The notes beneath the pieces were generated by a model. It ran no database searches. It saw only the letters and a program-made list of their open reading frames with translations, and had not been told where the DNA came from. Of a stretch of 64,000 nt of DNA, positions 60,526 to 64,000 are shown piece by piece. Numbering within the stretch: position 1 is the stretch's first letter; every line of letters starts with the position of its first letter. The DNA is taken from the NCBI RefSeq assembly GCF_014269185.2, contig NZ_JABWRZ020000001.1, positions 2,257,001 to 2,321,000 on the forward strand. The letters are read 5' to 3'. This DNA is from Pseudomonas oryzicola (GTDB lineage Bacteria; Pseudomonadota; Gammaproteobacteria; Pseudomonadales; Pseudomonadaceae). Position numbers and translations under genes: made by a program.

Positions 60526-61980
60526 TCAGCTCGGGCGCATCGCCGCTGCCTCTGCCAGCGGTGCCGGCTGCCGCGCCAACGTCAGGCTCAGCGCAACCCC
60601 TACAGCCAGGCAGGCGGCCACGCATAGCACGGCGACCATGAAGGCGTGGCTGATACGAGCTGCCGTTACCTGGTCCCCCAGCACGGTGTAGAACACGCCG
60701 CCGATGACGGCCACGCTCAGCGAGGTGCTGATCTGCAAGGTCGCGCTGGTGATGCCTGCGATCATCCCGGCATACGCCGGTGCGACCCGGCCCGTGACCA
60801 GGCGCATCAACGTCGGCAGGGCCAAGCCCTGTCCCAGCCCGATCAGGAACAGGATGACCGCCAGGGACGTGAAAGGCGGGGCAAGGCCAGGGGGAGTCAC
60901 TGACATCAGCCAACCCAGCCAGAGCAAGCCGATGACCTCCAGCGCCATGCCTAGCGGGTTCACGTAACCGCCAAGCACGCGCCTGAGCAGGGGAACCGAG
61001 AGCGGTCCGATCAGGAAGCCGGCGCCGAACGGCAGGAAGACCAGGCCGGCATGCAGTGCGGTCATATGCAGTGCGCCTTGCAGGTAGATGGAAAACAGCA
61101 GGAAGAACACGCCAATGGCGTAGAAGCACAGCGCTATGGATAACGCCCGGCCCAGCCCGGGGGCTTGCAGCGCGGCCGGTGCCAGCAAAGGGGTTCCGCC
61201 GGCGCGGTGCAGGCGCGCCTCGTAGCGCCAGAACAACGCCCCCAGTACAGGCGCAGCGGCGAGCGACAGCCACGCCCACCACGGCCATCCCGCTTCGCGG
61301 CCCTCGATCAGCGGCACGACCAGGGCGCCGAGGGCCAGCATCGACAACGCCGTACCCACCAGGTCCAGTTTGCTTGCCTGCAGCGCACGGGTGTCCTTGA
61401 GCACGGGGATACCGAATGCAATCACCAGCAGTGCAACCGGCAGGTTGACCAGGAATATCGCGCGCCAGCCCATGCCGAACAGGTCGAGCGCGATCAGCAC
61501 GCCACCCAGCGCCTGGCCGATCACTGACGCCAGGCCAAACACGGCGCCGTACAGGCTCAGGGCCAATGGTCTTTCCGCTGCCGGAAAAATCGCCTGTACC
61601 GAGGCGAGTGCCTGCGGCGCCATCACGGCGGCGCTCACGCCCTGCAAGGCGCGTCCGAGCACCAGTACCCATGGCGCAGTCGCCACGCCGCATAGCAGCG
61701 AAGCAGCGGCGAAGCCCAGCAGGCCGATGAAGAACATCCGCCCGCGCCCATACAGGTCGCCAAGACGCCCGCCAGTGATCAGCGTCACGGCATAGAGCGT
61801 CGCGTAGGATGCGATCACCAGCTGCTCGGCAGAGGCACCTGTGCCCAGGTCGGCCTGTATCGAGGGCAGCGCGACGTTGATGATGAAGAAATCCAGCGGC
61901 GGCAGAAACGCACCGACCAGCAAGATGGCGAACATCAACCAGCGCCGGAGTTCGCTGGCTTCGTTTTCGATTCGAGACAT
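60526..61980 (-). CDS. MFS drug transporter, 14-helix (DHA2/EmrB-QacA) type
   Basis: 484 residues. Helix 1 reads RRWLMFAILLVGAFLPPLDF; the antiporter signature motifs RLGDLYGRGRMFFIGLLGFA and VLGRALQGVSAAVMAPQALA are present, with 14 predicted helices overall. Expected to export toxic compounds by proton exchange. ATG 61980 (MSRIENEASELRRW) is chosen, with AGGATG upstream; the frame remains open further 5'. Confidence 0.92.
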   Translation of the reverse strand: MSRIENEASELRRWLMFAILLVGAFLPPLDFFIINVALPSIQADLGTGASAEQLVIASYATLYAVTLITGGRLGDLYGRGRMFFIGLLGFAAASLLCGVATAPWVLVLGRALQGVSAAVMAPQALASVQAIFPAAERPLALSLYGAVFGLASVIGQALGGVLIALDLFGMGWRAIFLVNLPVALLVIAFGIPVLKDTRALQASKLDLVGTALSMLALGALVVPLIEGREAGWPWWAWLSLAAAPVLGALFWRYEARLHRAGGTPLLAPAALQAPGLGRALSIALCFYAIGVFFLLFSIYLQGALHMTALHAGLVFLPFGAGFLIGPLSVPLLRRVLGGYVNPLGMALEVIGLLWLGWLMSVTPPGLAPPFTSLAVILFLIGLGQGLALPTLMRLVTGRVAPAYAGMIAGITSATLQISTSLSVAVIGGVFYTVLGDQVTAARISHAFMVAVLCVAACLAVGVALSLTLARQPAPLAEAAAMRPS

Positions 61981-62157
61981 GACAGGCATCCTGTGTGGCA
62001 ACTCAGGTTCGATACGCGTGCAGGCCAGCATTTGCTGGAACAGGGCTGTCGCCCGCTCGTGGCTGGCCGATGGGCCACACTCTAGGGGATCACACCCAGG
62101 CTCGCGCCTTACGAAACTGCACGCGCAAGGTTCATCGCTGTCAGTGGCGCCGTCACC

Positions 62158-63123
62158 TCAGCGCGGGGTAGGGTGGTTGGGCTTGCGCTCGTCGCGGCTG
62201 GCTTGCCGGGCCTCGGCGCGTACCACCAGGCAGATGCCGACCGCCGATAGCGCCATCCCCGCTGCCATCTGCCAGGACAACGGCTCATCGAACATCGCCC
62301 AGGCCCAGAGCAGGGTGATCGGTGGGCTGAGGTACAGCACGCTGGCGACGCGGGTGGCCGAGGACCTGCGCAGGCAGACCCAGTACAACCCATAGCCGCC
62401 AAGCGTCGACAGGACTGCGGTCCACGACACGCTCAGTGCAAAGCCTGCGCTGGCAACCGGTGCTAGGCTGCGTTGGCTGCCTTCGATGGCGGCGAAGGCG
62501 AAGCTGGAAACGAAACACTGCAGCCAGAGGTTGGGCAACAGGCCCATCGGCTGTACCTCGATGCGTTGTTGCCACAACGTGGCGACCGCCAGCGAGCACA
62601 TGCCGGCCACGGGCAGGCCATAGGCCCACATCGGTGCAGTGCCCAGCATCAGCGCATCGTGGGTCACCCACAGCACCCCCAACAGCCCGACGATCAGGCC
62701 GACCCACACCTGCAGCGGCAGGCGCTCGCCCAGTACCAGCGCTGCGAGCAGCGCCATGCCCAGCGGCAACAGGTCGGCACATAACGCGGCCAGGCCGGCG
62801 GGCACACCCAGGGCAATGCCCTGCGTCACGCCGGTCAGGTAGCCCGCCATGGCCAGCAGGCCGATGCCGGCGTGGCCCAGCAACACGGCAAATGGCGTAT
62901 GACACAGGGCCCGCCAGACGAACGGCAACAACAGCAGGCTCACCACGAGGCAGCGCCAGAACACCACCAGCAGGGCGGGGGCATGGTCGATGGAAAAGCG
63001 TGCGCCGATAACCCCTGAACTCCAGGTCAGCAGCAGCCCGGCTTCAAGCAAGGGCAGCGGCAGGGCCCGCTGCCAGGGGCGACGGGTCGGCGTGGGGAGC
63101 GGGATCGGCAGGTGCTGGTTCAT
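62158..63123 (-). CDS. EamA/DMT-family transporter
   Basis: 321 residues, ten helices in two EamA halves. First half GLLLTWSSGVIGARFSIDHA and AMAGYLTGVTQGIALGVPAG; second half AVLSTLGGYGLYWVCLRRSS and LYLSPPITLLWAWAMFDEPL. Probable exporter of amino acids or other metabolites. It is divergent from the LysR gene at 63198, a common pairing in which the regulator controls the exporter. Confidence 0.92.
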   Translation of the reverse strand: MNQHLPIPLPTPTRRPWQRALPLPLLEAGLLLTWSSGVIGARFSIDHAPALLVVFWRCLVVSLLLLPFVWRALCHTPFAVLLGHAGIGLLAMAGYLTGVTQGIALGVPAGLAALCADLLPLGMALLAALVLGERLPLQVWVGLIVGLLGVLWVTHDALMLGTAPMWAYGLPVAGMCSLAVATLWQQRIEVQPMGLLPNLWLQCFVSSFAFAAIEGSQRSLAPVASAGFALSVSWTAVLSTLGGYGLYWVCLRRSSATRVASVLYLSPPITLLWAWAMFDEPLSWQMAAGMALSAVGICLVVRAEARQASRDERKPNHPTPR

Positions 63124-63197
63124 ACCCCGACACTACGAAATCGGCGTAATCTGATAAATCAAAAATATGTGCAGCAGTTCTTTACGGATATTGAATC

Positions 63198-64000
63198 ATG
63201 GCGACCACGCTCGATATCGACCTCCTGCGTACCTTCCATGCCGTGGTGCGCATCGGCAAATTCAGCGCTGCGGCCGAGCAGCTGCATAAAAGCCCGGCGG
63301 CTGTCAGCGTTCACATTCAACGCCTGGAGGCCGTCGCCGGCGGCAGGTTGCTCAATCGCGACAACCAGTCCATATCGTTGACGGCCCTGGGTCGGCGGCT
63401 GCTCAATTCGACTGCCGAGCTGTTACGCACCCATGATCAGGTGCTGGCGGAGCTGCACGGGCCGGATCTGGCCGGGCGTATCACGCTCGGCGTCCCTGAC
63501 GAATACGCGGCTCATGTGATTCGCGATATCTTGCCGATGTTCAGCGCTGCCTGGCCGAATGTGGTGCTCGAACTCAGGACCGGGCCGAGCCATGCCCTGA
63601 GGGAGCTGGTCCGGCGCGGCAAATTGCAGGCAGCGGTCATCGCCCAGGTCGAAGGCACGCTCGGGCCCGATGCCGAGCGACTGCTGTCGACCACGCCGGT
63701 CTGGGTCGGGCCGATGAACGCGGCAGCGGTACTTCGCGACCCGTTGCCGCTGGCTGCGCATGCCTTGCAATGCCCCTATCGTGAGGCCATGGTCGAATCA
63801 CTCAAGGCCTCGGGACGCCGCTCGCGCATCATCCTCGAAAGCCATTCCAACCAGGCCGTCAAAGCTTGTGTGGAGGCCGGCTTGGCCATCAGTGTGATCG
63901 ACCGGGCCAAGGTCACCGAGCGCATGCAGATTCTTGAAGGGCTGCCGGCCATTCCCGACCACGACATCCTCTTCGTGCGCAGCCCGGCATCGGGCGGGGA
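63198..64000 (+). CDS. LysR-family transcriptional regulator, 3' end outside window
   Basis: At least 267 residues. HTH MATTLDIDLLRTFHAVVRIG, then KFSAAAEQLHKSPAAVSVHI. The co-inducer domain begins GRITLGVPDEYAAHVIRDIL and contains SHSNQAVKACVEAGLAISVI. Gene is cut by the window end. It is divergent from the EamA exporter, with 74 bases between starts, and probably regulates it. Confidence 0.92.
   Translation, partial: MATTLDIDLLRTFHAVVRIGKFSAAAEQLHKSPAAVSVHIQRLEAVAGGRLLNRDNQSISLTALGRRLLNSTAELLRTHDQVLAELHGPDLAGRITLGVPDEYAAHVIRDILPMFSAAWPNVVLELRTGPSHALRELVRRGKLQAAVIAQVEGTLGPDAERLLSTTPVWVGPMNAAAVLRDPLPLAAHALQCPYREAMVESLKASGRRSRIILESHSNQAVKACVEAGLAISVIDRAKVTERMQILEGLPAIPDHDILFVRSPASGG

Noticed and set aside
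59633..61693. Minus-strand open frame of 686 codons spanning the LysR and MFS genes
   Set aside because: It is out of frame with the clear MFS protein and antisense to the LysR gene; composition is that of a GC-rich shadow frame.

Overview
The window reads as chromosome of a fluorescent pseudomonad of the Pseudomonas putida group. Three things point there. Coding is high-GC. Intergenic gaps repeatedly carry the roughly 35-base REP-type palindromes (a core such as GGGAGCGGGTTTACCCGCGAAG) common in that group. Several gene orders are familiar from it: ahpC-ahpF, rbsBACRKD plus a nucleoside hydrolase, and thrS-infC-rpmI-rplT-pheS-pheT-ihfA-merR-tRNA-Pro. This assignment is from recognition, not from a database search.

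Layout. 1-6300: a nitronate monooxygenase cut by the window edge, small conserved proteins, a two-gene dihaem cytochrome operon read here as thiosulfate dehydrogenase (tsdB-tsdA), galU and glutathione reductase. 6499-10320: a compact chaperone-usher fimbrial operon with no tip adhesin gene. 10460-12712: ahpC and ahpF. 12881-19795: YceH, the SstT transporter, a NhaR-type regulator, a TerC membrane protein, a C39-peptidase-like lipoprotein that seems to have lost its catalytic residues, and a PuuB-like oxidase. 19999-20341: two identical tRNA-Val(GAC) genes, each with its own promoter and terminator. 20473-21821: a SPOR-type lipoprotein and a short RSH-type (ppGpp) hydrolase. 22115-29152: the ribose operon behind a promoter with a LacI-type operator, ending in an exported nucleoside hydrolase; together these would release ribose outside the inner membrane, import it and phosphorylate it. 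29609-38330: cold shock protein, then the translation block from thrS to pheT, ihfA and a MerR regulator.

38432-45420 is the accessory region. Immediately after tRNA-Pro(GGG) comes a 6.8-kb stretch of visibly AT-richer DNA with no REP elements. It holds six unlinked-looking genes of the kind found in phage-defence islands: an Abi-alpha (DUF4393) protein, a PIN-like nuclease, an uncharacterised helical protein with an RNKIAH motif, a PUA/EVE-like reader, a DUF4365 nuclease-like protein and a CoiA-like nuclease with a coiled-coil tail. No integrase is visible. An HNH endonuclease follows after glutaminase. This is the best candidate for an undescribed defence system in the window.

45421-64000 returns to ordinary chromosome: glutaminase, DUF3077/DUF6124 proteins, an HD hydrolase, two disordered acidic proteins, O-acetylhomoserine sulfhydrylase, then a run rich in regulators (LysR, AraC) interleaved with short-chain dehydrogenases, a DoxX protein and an NADPH:quinone-type oxidoreductase. 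A secreted protein made of nine 13-residue repeats follows. The window ends in transporters (MFS, EamA) and a LysR gene cut by the edge.

Regulatory signals of note are the RbsR operator, an anticodon-arm-like hairpin in the thrS leader that would display a threonine anticodon, an apparent ATT start codon for infC, and two strong hairpins ahead of pheS.
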